A stretch of 64,000 bases of DNA, from positions 1 through 64,000 of the forward strand of contig NZ_SAYT01000007.1 of NCBI RefSeq assembly GCF_004296575.1, read 5' to 3'. The notes beneath the pieces are model-generated. The model made no database searches and was not told where the DNA came from. It saw nothing but the letters and a program-made list of their open reading frames with translations. Shown here piece by piece: positions 31,123 through 39,448 of this stretch. A program made the position numbers and the translations under genes. This stretch comes from Dyella amyloliquefaciens. Lineage in GTDB: Bacteria > Pseudomonadota > Gammaproteobacteria > Xanthomonadales > Rhodanobacteraceae. Position 1 is the first letter of the stretch, and every line of letters begins with the position of its first letter.

Positions 31123-32070
31123 TCAGGAGCCAGGCTTTGCCGGCGCACCGGCCTGCGTATGGGCGTTGGTGCCGAACTGCACGATGACGCGCTGGCCGAT
31201 GCGCAGCGATGCCGGCGGTGGCTGATCGAATGCGAGCACGCACTCCACCGTGCGGGTGTTGGCGCGGATCATCGGGTCTTCTTCCAGCGCACTGGGTCCG
31301 AACACCGTACCAATGCGCTGCACATGGGCGCTGAGCGAAGGAGCACCGCTCCCGCTGTCGTCGATCACCGTGGCCTGCATACCGTCGTGCACCGTGCTCA
31401 CGAACGATTCGTTGAGCTCGGCTCGCACGATGCGTGCACCTTCCGGCAGCAGCACGAAGGCCGGGCCGCCCTGCGGCGACACCGCGGCACCGGGCTGGAT
31501 GTCGCGTTCCACGATCTGCGCATCGACCGGGGCAACGAGGCTGCGCTGGGCCAGCTCGTAGCGGGCGGCGTCCAGTTTCTGCACGGCCATGGCTTCGGCA
31601 GCGTGCGCATTGTCGAGCTCACCCTGCAACTGCTGGGCGGCGTCGCGAGCGTCGTCGGCGCTCTGCCCATCGCCGGCACCGGCCGCGGCAGCCTGGGCGA
31701 GGCGGCCGGCACGCTGCTGCGCCGCCTTCAGGCGAACATCGAGCAGCCAGCCTTGTGCCTGCGCCTGCTTCTGTTCGGCCTCGGCGGCGTTCACCGCGAG
31801 CTGGGCGGGCTTGGTGTCGAGCATGGCCAGCACCTGGCCCTTATGTACATGCTCGCCCTCATGCACCTTGATGTCGGCCACGACGCCTTCGCGCGGCATG
31901 CTCAGCTTGAGCAGGCCGCCTTCGACGTCCACGCGTCCACGCGCGACCGCCGTATAGGCGGTGGTCGCTGCCGCCGGTGCGCTGCCCTTGTCCGCGTCGT
32001 CGTGCGAGCAGGCGGCCAGCAGCGAGGTGACGAGAGCCAGGGAAAGCGGGAAGAGCGGGCGCAGGGTCAT
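31123..32070 (-). CDS. HlyD/MacA-type periplasmic adaptor lipoprotein
   Basis: A 315-residue membrane-fusion protein linking the ABC permease to the outer-membrane channel. The N-terminus has a lipobox (LVTSLLAACS), so it is likely lipid-anchored. A first half-lipoyl segment (GVVADIKVHEGEHVHKGQVLAMLD) is followed by a coiled coil rich in Ala/Gln (about 80-175) and the second half-lipoyl LVAPVDAQIVERDIQPGAAV, then the beta-barrel part. It overlaps the ATPase gene by 4 nt. Confidence 0.9.
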   Translation of the reverse strand: MTLRPLFPLSLALVTSLLAACSHDDADKGSAPAAATTAYTAVARGRVDVEGGLLKLSMPREGVVADIKVHEGEHVHKGQVLAMLDTKPAQLAVNAAEAEQKQAQAQGWLLDVRLKAAQQRAGRLAQAAAAGAGDGQSADDARDAAQQLQGELDNAHAAEAMAVQKLDAARYELAQRSLVAPVDAQIVERDIQPGAAVSPQGGPAFVLLPEGARIVRAELNESFVSTVHDGMQATVIDDSGSGAPSLSAHVQRIGTVFGPSALEEDPMIRANTRTVECVLAFDQPPPASLRIGQRVIVQFGTNAHTQAGAPAKPGS

Positions 32071-32801
32071 GCAGAAGGTTCCTCGAGGCCCGACGTCGGC
32101 GTCGATGTGGGGGACGGCACACGGTCGCTAAGGATACGTCCATCCTCCATGGCGAGCACGCGATCCGCATGGCCGACCAGGCGCGGGTCGTGGCTGACGC
32201 ACAGCACGGTGGTGCCGTGGGTGCGGGCAATGCGATGCAGGATGTCGATGATGATCTGGCCATTGGCCGCATCCAGCGCGCTGGTGGGCTCGTCGGCGAA
32301 CAGCAGGCCGGGTTCCTTGGCCAGCGCGCGGGCGATCGCCACACGCTGCTTCTCGCCGCCGGAAAGCTCGGAGGGGCGCAGGCCCATGCGGGGCCCAAGG
32401 CCCACTTCCTCCAGCGAGGCCATGGCGCGGCGCCGCGCTTCGCCGGGGGCAAGCCCCAGGTAGCTGAGCGGCAGCTCCACCTGTTCCAGGGCGTTGAGCG
32501 CGGGAAACAGGTTGAAGCCCTGGAACACGAAGCCGGTGTGCTGCAGGCGGAAGCGTTCCAGCGCGTGCGAGTTGAGCTCGCCCAGGTCCTGGCCCAGTGC
32601 GAATACCTGGCCGGCATCGGGTCGCTGCAGCCCGCTGAGGATGGCGAGCAAGGTGCTCTTGCCACAGCCGGACGGGCCGGAGATCAGCGTCAGCTCGCCC
32701 GCATGCATATCCAGCGTGAGGTTGTGCAGCACGGTGTTGTGGATGGGGCCGGACGTGAACGACTTGGTCACGTTGCGGGCCTGCAACGAAATGGAAGACA
32801 T
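32067..32801 (-). CDS. ABC transporter ATP-binding protein (MacB/DevA/LolD type)
   Basis: A 244-residue ATPase with Walker A GPSGCGKSTL, Q-loop TGFVFQGFNLFPAL, signature LSGGEKQRVAIARAL, Walker B LLFADEPTSALD and H-loop CVSHD. It belongs to the group that drives FtsX-like permeases in export or mechanotransmission. The start at 32801 (MSSISLQARN) suits the family; a longer frame would run into the permease. The C-terminus carries a short extra tail (SPTSTPTSGLEEPSA). Confidence 0.92.
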   Translation of the reverse strand: MSSISLQARNVTKSFTSGPIHNTVLHNLTLDMHAGELTLISGPSGCGKSTLLAILSGLQRPDAGQVFALGQDLGELNSHALERFRLQHTGFVFQGFNLFPALNALEQVELPLSYLGLAPGEARRRAMASLEEVGLGPRMGLRPSELSGGEKQRVAIARALAKEPGLLFADEPTSALDAANGQIIIDILHRIARTHGTTVLCVSHDPRLVGHADRVLAMEDGRILSDRVPSPTSTPTSGLEEPSA

Positions 32802-32812
32802 GGCGCTGGCCC

Positions 32813-33946
32813 TCACCTCAACAACGTTGCCGGATCGGCACGGCGCAGGCTGCGCATCGCCGCCAGCCCGGACACGATGGCCAGGCCCATGCACAGCGCG
32901 AGGCACGCCAGCGTGGTCCACGGCCCGAGTGCCACCGGCACGTTGCGGCTACGCGCCAGCACCAGGGCGAGCGCGCCCAGTACCGTGCTGCCGAGCAAGC
33001 CCAGTGCGCCTACCCAGAACGCCTGCTCCATGACCACTTTGCGCAAGGCGCCTACGCCGACGCCCAGCGCATTGAGCGTGGCGTACTCGCGCACCGAGCC
33101 GATCACCGCGGCGACCAGCGTCTGGCTGGTGATCACGGCGCCGACCAGGAATACGATGCCAGCCAGGAACAGCACGCCGGCGCCGGCGCCCGTGTCGAAC
33201 ATCCAGTAGAGCTGCGAGCGGCGGGCGAAGCTTTCGGCCGTCCATACGTCGTAGTTGCCGAATGCGCGATTGCCGCGCAGGCGTGCGGCGATTTCGTCGG
33301 CATCCGCGGGGTCGCGCAGCTTGGCCACGAAGTAGGTCATGCGATTGGCGTTGGTCGGATCGGTGTCCAGCTCGGACGCGGTGGCGAGCGAGGCGACCAC
33401 GTTCACGCCGCCCAGGGCGCGCAAGCCGTTGCTCACGCCGACGACGCGCACGCGATGACCGTTGATCACCGCGCTGTCGCCGACGCCCACGCCCAGGCTG
33501 TCCAGGTCGGCGCGATCGACGATCACGGCGTCGGGTTCGTTGAGCCTGGCGCGCAGGGCAGGGGACAGCGCATGCGCGAACATCATGCCGTCGGGCCGTG
33601 CGTTGATGCCGGAAACGAAGACCGACACGCCGCCGGTGTCGTTGGGGCCGCGCCAGTCGGCATCCACCCAGTGGAACGGCTCGACTGCCGTGACGGCGGG
33701 ATCCATGCGCAGGCGCATTTCCACGCCCGAGTCGATCGAACGGCCAAGGTTCACGCTCTGCGTACCCGGATAGCCGGCCCACAGGTCGGCCGACGAGCCG
33801 GTGATGTAGACGCTGGCGCTGCCGAAGATGCCCAGCACCAGCGCGGCCTGCAGCAGCTGCAGCAGGCCGGCGAAACCCACGGCGAGAATGGCGGGCAGGA
33901 AGCGGCGCCACTCATAAATGAGGGTCTTGCGTGCCAGCGCCACCAT
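32813..33946 (-). CDS. FtsX-like ABC transporter permease (DevC/MacB type)
   Basis: A 377-residue permease with one N-terminal helix (about 15-40), a periplasmic domain of about 200 residues and three C-terminal helices (around 265-290, 310-345 and 350-370). The FtsX-family segment SVREYATLNALGVGVGALRKVV lies between the second and third. It lacks a fused ATPase, unlike MacB, so it resembles DevC of DevBCA exporters. The start ATG overlaps the last base of the preceding gene's stop (TAATG). Confidence 0.88.
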   Translation of the reverse strand: MVALARKTLIYEWRRFLPAILAVGFAGLLQLLQAALVLGIFGSASVYITGSSADLWAGYPGTQSVNLGRSIDSGVEMRLRMDPAVTAVEPFHWVDADWRGPNDTGGVSVFVSGINARPDGMMFAHALSPALRARLNEPDAVIVDRADLDSLGVGVGDSAVINGHRVRVVGVSNGLRALGGVNVVASLATASELDTDPTNANRMTYFVAKLRDPADADEIAARLRGNRAFGNYDVWTAESFARRSQLYWMFDTGAGAGVLFLAGIVFLVGAVITSQTLVAAVIGSVREYATLNALGVGVGALRKVVMEQAFWVGALGLLGSTVLGALALVLARSRNVPVALGPWTTLACLALCMGLAIVSGLAAMRSLRRADPATLLR

Positions 33947-35355
33947 TACTTGGTGCTCCCCGGCGGCGCATTCGCCGGAACGGGCGCGCCGCCCAACGCC
34001 TTGTACAGCGATACGTAGGCCAGGTCGCGCGCGGCCACGGCGCTGATGACTTCGAGCTGCGCGCGGTGGTTCTCGATCAGCCCGTCCTGGACGTCCAGAT
34101 GGCTGCTGAGGTTGAGCGACGCGCGCTTGTTCAGCGCATCCACCGTCGTCTGCACCGCCTGCGCGGCCTGCACGGTGGCCTCTTCGCGGCCACGCAGCTG
34201 TTCCAGGTCGCCCATGGCGATCTCCGCTTCGGCAACGCCCTGCAGCACGGCCTGGCGGTAGGCATACACGGCGGCCTTCAGTTCGTGGTCCTTCGCATGT
34301 GCCGCGGCGACGCGCTGGCCCCAGTCGAACAAAGGGATGTCGATCAGCGGGCCGTACGAAAAAATCGCTTCGCCGGTGTGCACGCGATGGTTGCTCGCGA
34401 TGTTGGCGGACCACTGCAGCGACGCACCGAGCCCGATGTGCGGCCAGATGTCCGCGCGGCTCATGCCGAGCTCGCCTGCGGCGCGCAGCACGTCGGCCTC
34501 GGCGCTGGCGATTTCCGGTCGCGCACGCAGCATGTCCGCCGGGGCGGTGGTCAGCTGCCAGCTGCCCAGCTTCGGTTGCGGGCCGGGCTGCAGCCAGGTG
34601 GGATCGGGTTCGCTCTGTCCCAGCAGGACGGCCAGCTGCTGGGCGCTGCTGTTGATGGTCTGGCGAGGTTCGGCGAGAGCAGCCTCGGCACGTGCCAGGT
34701 CGGCCTGTGCCTTTGCCACCTCCAGCGGTGGCGCGAGCTTCAGTCCAGTGCGCACCTGCACCAGTCGTACCTTCTCCTGCAGCGCATCGCGGATGCCGGT
34801 GAGCATCAGCTCCTGCTGCTGGGCGGAGCGAAGTTCGACCCAGCGCCGCGTCACTTCCGCGACCAGCGTGACCTGCGCGCCGCGCAGGGCCGCATTGGCC
34901 CCGTTGAGCTGGCCCTGGGCTTCGCGTGCGCTGCTCTGCCATGCGCCGAACAGCGGCAGCTCCCACACCGCATCGAATCCGGCGACGAAGTACGAGGCCG
35001 TGGTATCCGGGTCGATCTGGTCGTTGGTACGGCCGTGCAGCGAGGGCAGGTAAGGATCGTGCGCGTGGCGGCTTAGCAGGCGCGCAGCGCGTACGCGCTC
35101 GGCGGCCTGGGCCACGTCGAGGTTGCCCTGCAATGCCTGTTCAACCAGCGCGTCGAGCGCCGGATCGCCCAGAGCCTGCCACCAGCCGTGCAGGTCGGCG
35201 GTGGGCGGGGCCACGCCGGCAGGCGCGTTGCGCCAGGCATCCGGCACCGGTGGCTTGAGTTCGGGCAGGGGCGCGACCGAGCAACCAGCCAGTGCCGCCA
35301 GTCCGCATCCCAGCAACAGGCTGGCGAGCAGGGGGCGACGGGGCCGAGCATCCAT
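33946..35355 (-). CDS. Outer-membrane efflux factor, NodT/OprM type lipoprotein
   Basis: TolC-like outer-membrane channel of 469 residues. A lipoprotein signal (LLLGCGLAALAGCSVAPLP) precedes two outer-membrane-factor repeats (about 60-250 and 265-455), with GRTNDQIDPDTTAS in the first and the typical SYGPLIDIPLFDWGQRVAAAHA strand-turn in the second. It is the first gene of the export operon, unusual because most MacAB-type systems place the channel last or elsewhere. The start at 35355 is chosen; an ATG 12 codons upstream is possible. Confidence 0.9.
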   Translation of the reverse strand: MDARPRRPLLASLLLGCGLAALAGCSVAPLPELKPPVPDAWRNAPAGVAPPTADLHGWWQALGDPALDALVEQALQGNLDVAQAAERVRAARLLSRHAHDPYLPSLHGRTNDQIDPDTTASYFVAGFDAVWELPLFGAWQSSAREAQGQLNGANAALRGAQVTLVAEVTRRWVELRSAQQQELMLTGIRDALQEKVRLVQVRTGLKLAPPLEVAKAQADLARAEAALAEPRQTINSSAQQLAVLLGQSEPDPTWLQPGPQPKLGSWQLTTAPADMLRARPEIASAEADVLRAAGELGMSRADIWPHIGLGASLQWSANIASNHRVHTGEAIFSYGPLIDIPLFDWGQRVAAAHAKDHELKAAVYAYRQAVLQGVAEAEIAMGDLEQLRGREEATVQAAQAVQTTVDALNKRASLNLSSHLDVQDGLIENHRAQLEVISAVAARDLAYVSLYKALGGAPVPANAPPGSTK

Positions 35356-35494
35356 GACCGACAGACCCGGTTTGGTTCGACTCTGGAACACGAAAATCCT
35401 GAATGTTCAGGTGGGGAATGGTGTTTCGCTTGACCCGCGAGACGCCAATAGGTGCCCAAGCATACCGGAGGCGCCCTTCAACTAGCTTATACGG

Positions 35495-35509
35495 CCGTTC
35501 ATGGAACGG
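35495..35509. promoter_or_regulatory. Small dyad between the export operon and the HAD gene
   Basis: CCGTTC-ATG-GAACGG is a perfect 6-bp inverted repeat in the divergent region. A TATAAG -10-like box for the minus strand lies just beside it (complement of about 35486-35491), so the dyad could be an operator for the export operon. No regulator gene is next to it. Confidence 0.35.
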
Positions 35510-35599
35510 GCGGGCAGCTGGCGTTTCGGCGCAAGAAAGGAGCCCGAAAGGGGCAGGAACCTAAGGTGTCACCATCACGCGATGTGGAGTTGTACCTAA

Positions 35600-36304
35600 G
35601 TGAGCGGCTGGACCATTCTCTGTGACTTCGACGGCACCATCTCCGTTGAAGACGTTATCGACTCTTTGCTTGACCGTTTTGGCCGCCCTGGCTGGGAAAC
35701 GCTTGAGCAGGATTGGCGCGCCGGTCGCATCGGTTCGCGCGAGTGCATGACGGGCCAGGTCGGCCTGCTCGACATGAACCATGAGGAGCTGGACAAGCAT
35801 CTTTCCTCGCTGTGGATCGACCACGCCTTCCCGGCGTTCGTGAAGCAGGTGCGCGCGTCCAACACGCCGATTCGCATCGTCAGCGACGGCCTGGACTACG
35901 CCATCAAGAAGATCCTGGCCCGCTATGGCCTGGATGATCTGCCGTTGGCCGCCAACCACCTCGCGCCGGCCACGCCGCCGCAGAAGTGGCAGCTGACCTC
36001 GCCGTTCCAGGCCGATGGCTGCCGCAGCGGCACCTGCAAGTGCGCCGTGGCCGCCCAGGCCAGCCGCAACGGTGCCAAGACCCTGCTCATCGGCGATGGC
36101 GCGTCCGATTTCTGCGCCGCCGATCGTGTCGACTTCGTATTTGCCAAGCACCGCCTGATCGAGCACTGCCGCGCCGCCGGCATTCCGTATGTGCCGATCA
36201 CCGGTTTCGAAGACGCGCTGGAACTGCTCCCGCGTCTGCTCGACGGCAGCCTGCTCGCCGAGCATGAGAAGACCGCCATCCCCGCGGATCGGGTTGTTGC
36301 CTGA
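35600..36304 (+). CDS. HAD-superfamily phosphatase (SerB/MtnX-like)
   Basis: A 234-residue HAD hydrolase of subfamily IB. Motif I is ILCDFDGTIS with Asp9 as nucleophile and Asp11 as acid/base. Motif II is RIVSDG, the lysine is near DYAIKKIL, and motif III is TLLIGDGASDFCAAD. The cap contains LEQDWRAGRIGSRECM. The closest named families are phosphoserine phosphatases and MtnX-type enzymes, but a CRSGTCKC cysteine cluster (around residue 140) in the core is a further feature of MtnX-like proteins. No methionine-salvage genes are near. It is paired with an aminotransferase 36 bp downstream. Confidence 0.8.
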   Translation: MSGWTILCDFDGTISVEDVIDSLLDRFGRPGWETLEQDWRAGRIGSRECMTGQVGLLDMNHEELDKHLSSLWIDHAFPAFVKQVRASNTPIRIVSDGLDYAIKKILARYGLDDLPLAANHLAPATPPQKWQLTSPFQADGCRSGTCKCAVAAQASRNGAKTLLIGDGASDFCAADRVDFVFAKHRLIEHCRAAGIPYVPITGFEDALELLPRLLDGSLLAEHEKTAIPADRVVA

Positions 36305-36340
36305 TCGCTTTCCCCTTCTGAACGTTTCCGGATTTTCCTG

Positions 36341-37747
36341 ATGAATGCTTACGAGAAGAACGCGGGCGTCGTGATTCCCGACGCCGAGCTGCTGGCCGAT
36401 GAGGCCGAGTGGAGCTCGTTCGGTGACACCGTGCACTACGTCGACCCGCCGAAGATCTTCCGCCACGGCGAAGGCAGCTGGATGTACGACACGGCCGAAA
36501 CGCCGTTCCTCGACCTGCAGATGTGGTATTCGGCGGTCAACTTCGGCTACGGCAACAAGCGCCTGAACGACACGCTGAAGCGCCAGATCGACGTGCTGCC
36601 GCAGGTGGCCAGCCAGTACCTGCACCAGACCCGCATCGAGCTGGCCAAGACCATCGCGGTCGACGCGCAGCAGAAGTTCGGCGTGAAGGGCCGCGTGCAC
36701 TTCAACGTCGGCGGCGCGCAGGCAGTGGAAGACTCGCTGAAGCTCGTGCGCAACTTCAAGAACGGCAAGAGCCTGATGTTCGCGTTCGAAGGCGGCTACC
36801 ACGGCCGTACGCTGGGCGCTTCGTCGATCACCTCGAGCTACCGCTACCGTCGTCGCTTCGGCCACTTTGGCGAGCGCGCGATGTTCGTGCCGTTCCCGTA
36901 CCCGTTCCGTCGCCCGAAGGGCATGACGCCGGAAGAGTATTCGGATGCGTGCGTGCGCCAGTTCGCGCGTCTGTTCGAAACCGAATACAACGGCGTGTGG
37001 GATCCCAAGGTCAACCAGGCCGAATACGCCGCCTTCTACGTCGAGCCGATCCAGGGCACCGGTGGCTACGTCATTCCGCCGATGAACTTCTTCAAGGACC
37101 TGAAGAAGGTGCTGGACCAGTACGGCATCCTGATGGTCGTCGACGAAATCCAGATGGGTTTCTGGCGCACCGGCAAGCTGTGGTCGATCGAGCACTTTGG
37201 CGTGACGCCGGACATCATCGTGTTTGGCAAGGCGCTGACCAACGGCCTGAATCCGCTGTCCGGCCTGTGGGCGCGCGAAGAGATGATCAACCCGACCATC
37301 TTCCCGCCGGGCTCCACCCACTCGACCTTCAACTCCAACCCGCTGGGTACCTCGCTGGGTCTGGAAGTGATCAAGATGGGCTACGAGCTGGACTACGAGA
37401 CCAACGTCGCAAAGAAGGGTGCGCACTTCCTCGACGGTCTCAAGGACCTGCAGAAGCGCCACAAGGAAATCGGCGACGTCGACGGCCTCGGCCTCGCGCT
37501 GCGCGCCGAAATCTGCACTGACGATGGCTTCACGCCGAACAAGGCACTGTTGGACAAGATGGTGGACATCGGTCTGGCAGGCGATCTCGAGCACAACGGC
37601 AAGAAGATCGGCCTCGTGCTCGATGTGGGCGGCTGGTACAAGAACGTGATCACGTTCGCGCCTTCGCTGGACATCACCCACGAGGAAATCGACTTGGCCA
37701 TCGCGCTGCTCGACCAGTTGCTGACCAAGGCGAAGAAGGCCATGTAA
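36341..37747 (+). CDS. Class III PLP-dependent aminotransferase
   Basis: A 468-residue fold-type I aminotransferase of the ornithine/acetylornithine/GABA group. Visible marks are FNVGGAQAVEDSLKLVR, FEGGYHGRTLGASSIT, the cofactor-binding VVDEIQMGFWRTGKLW and the Schiff-base lysine in IVFGKALTNGLNPLSG. The substrate is not predictable. With the HAD phosphatase upstream (spacing 36 bp, same strand) it likely forms a two-step route in which an amine or keto group is exchanged and a phosphate removed, comparable in logic to serine synthesis. A strong stem follows its stop. Confidence 0.85.
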   Translation: MNAYEKNAGVVIPDAELLADEAEWSSFGDTVHYVDPPKIFRHGEGSWMYDTAETPFLDLQMWYSAVNFGYGNKRLNDTLKRQIDVLPQVASQYLHQTRIELAKTIAVDAQQKFGVKGRVHFNVGGAQAVEDSLKLVRNFKNGKSLMFAFEGGYHGRTLGASSITSSYRYRRRFGHFGERAMFVPFPYPFRRPKGMTPEEYSDACVRQFARLFETEYNGVWDPKVNQAEYAAFYVEPIQGTGGYVIPPMNFFKDLKKVLDQYGILMVVDEIQMGFWRTGKLWSIEHFGVTPDIIVFGKALTNGLNPLSGLWAREEMINPTIFPPGSTHSTFNSNPLGTSLGLEVIKMGYELDYETNVAKKGAHFLDGLKDLQKRHKEIGDVDGLGLALRAEICTDDGFTPNKALLDKMVDIGLAGDLEHNGKKIGLVLDVGGWYKNVITFAPSLDITHEEIDLAIALLDQLLTKAKKAM

Positions 37748-37751
37748 TGCG

Positions 37752-37778
37752 ACGCCGCGGGAGTGCATCCCGCGGCGT
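37752..37778 (+). terminator. Stem after the class III aminotransferase
   Basis: ACGCCGCGGGA (37752-37762) pairs perfectly with TCCCGCGGCGT (37768-37778) around a 5-nt loop, starting 5 nt past the stop codon. Only TCTGCT follows, so termination may rely on the second hairpin downstream. Confidence 0.6.
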
Positions 37779-37828
37779 TCTGCTAAAAGTTTGTCTCAAG
37801 TAGTTCCCATGCAGGGGATGTGTGACAG

Positions 37829-37858
37829 CGGCGACACGGGTGTGTCGCCGTTTTTTTT
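37829..37858 (+). terminator. Rho-independent terminator
   Basis: CGGCGACAC (37829-37837) and GTGTCGCCG (37842-37850) form a perfect 9-bp stem with a 4-nt loop, followed by eight T residues. It lies about 80 nt after the aminotransferase stop, with a separate stem in between. Confidence 0.88.
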
Positions 37859-37882
37859 GCGCCAATCAAAACGTACCTCGCG

Positions 37883-37993
37883 TGTAGGAGCGCACCCAGT
37901 GCGCGAAAAGCCTACGAAGCGCAGACGCCGCCAGCGCGCTAGTCCGTCGAACAGCGGTAACCCCGAACACCAGGCGCACTGGGTGCGCTCCTA
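37883..37993. repeat. Inverted pair of REP-like units overlapping the histidine-kinase stop
   Basis: The left unit 37883-37906 is identical to the 24-mer at 18093-18116. The right unit 37974-37993 keeps 20 bp of the inverted copy (TAGGAGCGCACCCAG on the minus strand), and its first three bases on that strand are the TAG stop codon of the kinase gene. The 67-nt spacer has no gene. Confidence 0.85.
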
Positions 37994-39448
37994 CTGACGA
38001 GGCGCGGGTGCCTTCGAGGTACGGGCTGGCGGAAACACGATCTCCACCCGCAGTCCGCCGGTGCCGCCGTTGAGGTAGCGGACCACGGCGCGATGCCGCT
38101 CGACGATGCGTTGCACGATCGCCAGGCCCAGGCCCGTACCTTCTTCGACCACGCCGGGCACGCGGAAGAAGCGCTCGCCCAATCGTTCCAGGAAAGACGG
38201 AGGAACGCCGGGGCCATTGTCTTCCACGCTCAGGCAGGCGCCGTCAGGCATGACGGATACACCCACCGTGACGATGCTGTGGCGTCCGGCGTAGCGCAGG
38301 CTGTTGTCGATGAGGTTGTCGAGCATTTCCTGCAGCGAGATGCGATCACCATCGATCCACACGGGGCCGGCGGGCCCTTCGTAGCCAAGGTCCACGCCTG
38401 CCGCAATGGCATCGTGCACGCGCACGCTGAGCATTTCGGGCACGAGCTGTGCGAGGTCGAGCAGGCACAGCGGGCCGGTTTCAGTGGGGTCGGTTGATTG
38501 CACGCGGGTAAGGGCGAGCAACTGGCTGGAAGCGCGACTGGCGCGCTGGGTGAGACGCAGGATGTGTTGTAGCGCGTCGTGGACGGTTTCCTTGCTCGGG
38601 TCGGCCTGTGCGCGCTCCACGTGCACGCGCAGCCCAGCGAGCGGCGTCTTTAGCTGGTGCGCCGCATCGGCGATAAAGCGCTCCTGCAACGCGAGCATGC
38701 CACGCTGGCGCGCGAAGAGCCCGTCGATGGTGCGGGTGAGCGGCAGGATTTCCACGGGCACGTCCGCATCGCCGATGGGGGCGAGATCGTGTTCGCGCGA
38801 TGCGAGCCGTGCAGTGAGCGGATCGAGCTGGCGCAGGCCTACGCGCACGCCGTAAAGCACGAGGACGAACACGCTGGCGATCAACAGCGCCTGCGCGGGA
38901 ATGCTCAAGAGCAGGATCTCCCGCGCACGCTGGTGGCGGTCGCGAAGGGTCTCGGCCATGGTGACCGTGAGCTGGTCGCTGGGGTCGTGCAGGTTGGGGA
39001 TACGCACCGTTGCCGCACGCAGCTCGCGGCGCCCGATCATGGTCGTGTAGAGCGTCGGCTCACCGTCCTGCGCGGCGGCCTTGAGCGGTGCGGGACGAAG
39101 CCCTGGTGCACCTGCGAGCAGCCCGTGATTGAGACTGCTGACGTTGAAGTAGTTGTGCCCTTCCGGCGCGTATTCGAGCAGGAAGCGGGCCTGCGGCGAA
39201 ACTTTGCCGCCCAGGTCCTCCTGGCTCAGCATTTGCGCCAGCGTCATCGCGTCGTCGGCAAGGTCGCGGTCGTGCACGTGGTTGGAATAGATCAACGCGC
39301 CACCGTAGGTGACGAGGCTTTCCAACACCAACAGCAGCATCAGCGGCACCAGCAGCGACGAGAGCAGGTAGCGCCGCAGGCTGGGCCGGCCGTCCGGCTC
39401 GGTGAGCCGGTTCAGCCAGGAACGTTCCGGCCGCGGCGCCTCGCTCAT
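37991..39448 (-). CDS. Two-component sensor histidine kinase
   Basis: Inner-membrane sensor kinase of 485 residues. Helices at about 27-48 and 178-202 enclose a roughly 130-residue periplasmic sensor domain of the TctE/QseC (2CSK_N) kind. A HAMP-like linker is followed by the dimerisation box FIADAAHQLKTPLAGL with phospho-acceptor His264. The ATPase has N-box DNLIDNSLRYA, G1 VEDNGPGVP and G2 GTGLGLAIV. The start at 39448 overlaps the regulator stop by 4 nt. The stop codon lies inside a REP unit. The signal is unknown, and the divergent iron-type locus is a possible clue. Confidence 0.93.
   Translation of the reverse strand: MSEAPRPERSWLNRLTEPDGRPSLRRYLLSSLLVPLMLLLVLESLVTYGGALIYSNHVHDRDLADDAMTLAQMLSQEDLGGKVSPQARFLLEYAPEGHNYFNVSSLNHGLLAGAPGLRPAPLKAAAQDGEPTLYTTMIGRRELRAATVRIPNLHDPSDQLTVTMAETLRDRHQRAREILLLSIPAQALLIASVFVLVLYGVRVGLRQLDPLTARLASREHDLAPIGDADVPVEILPLTRTIDGLFARQRGMLALQERFIADAAHQLKTPLAGLRVHVERAQADPSKETVHDALQHILRLTQRASRASSQLLALTRVQSTDPTETGPLCLLDLAQLVPEMLSVRVHDAIAAGVDLGYEGPAGPVWIDGDRISLQEMLDNLIDNSLRYAGRHSIVTVGVSVMPDGACLSVEDNGPGVPPSFLERLGERFFRVPGVVEEGTGLGLAIVQRIVERHRAVVRYLNGGTGGLRVEIVFPPARTSKAPAPRQ

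Noticed and set aside
36523-37521. A 332-residue open frame overlapping the aminotransferase in another frame
   Set aside because: Arg/Pro-rich frame-shifted shadow of the aminotransferase, with no start signal.
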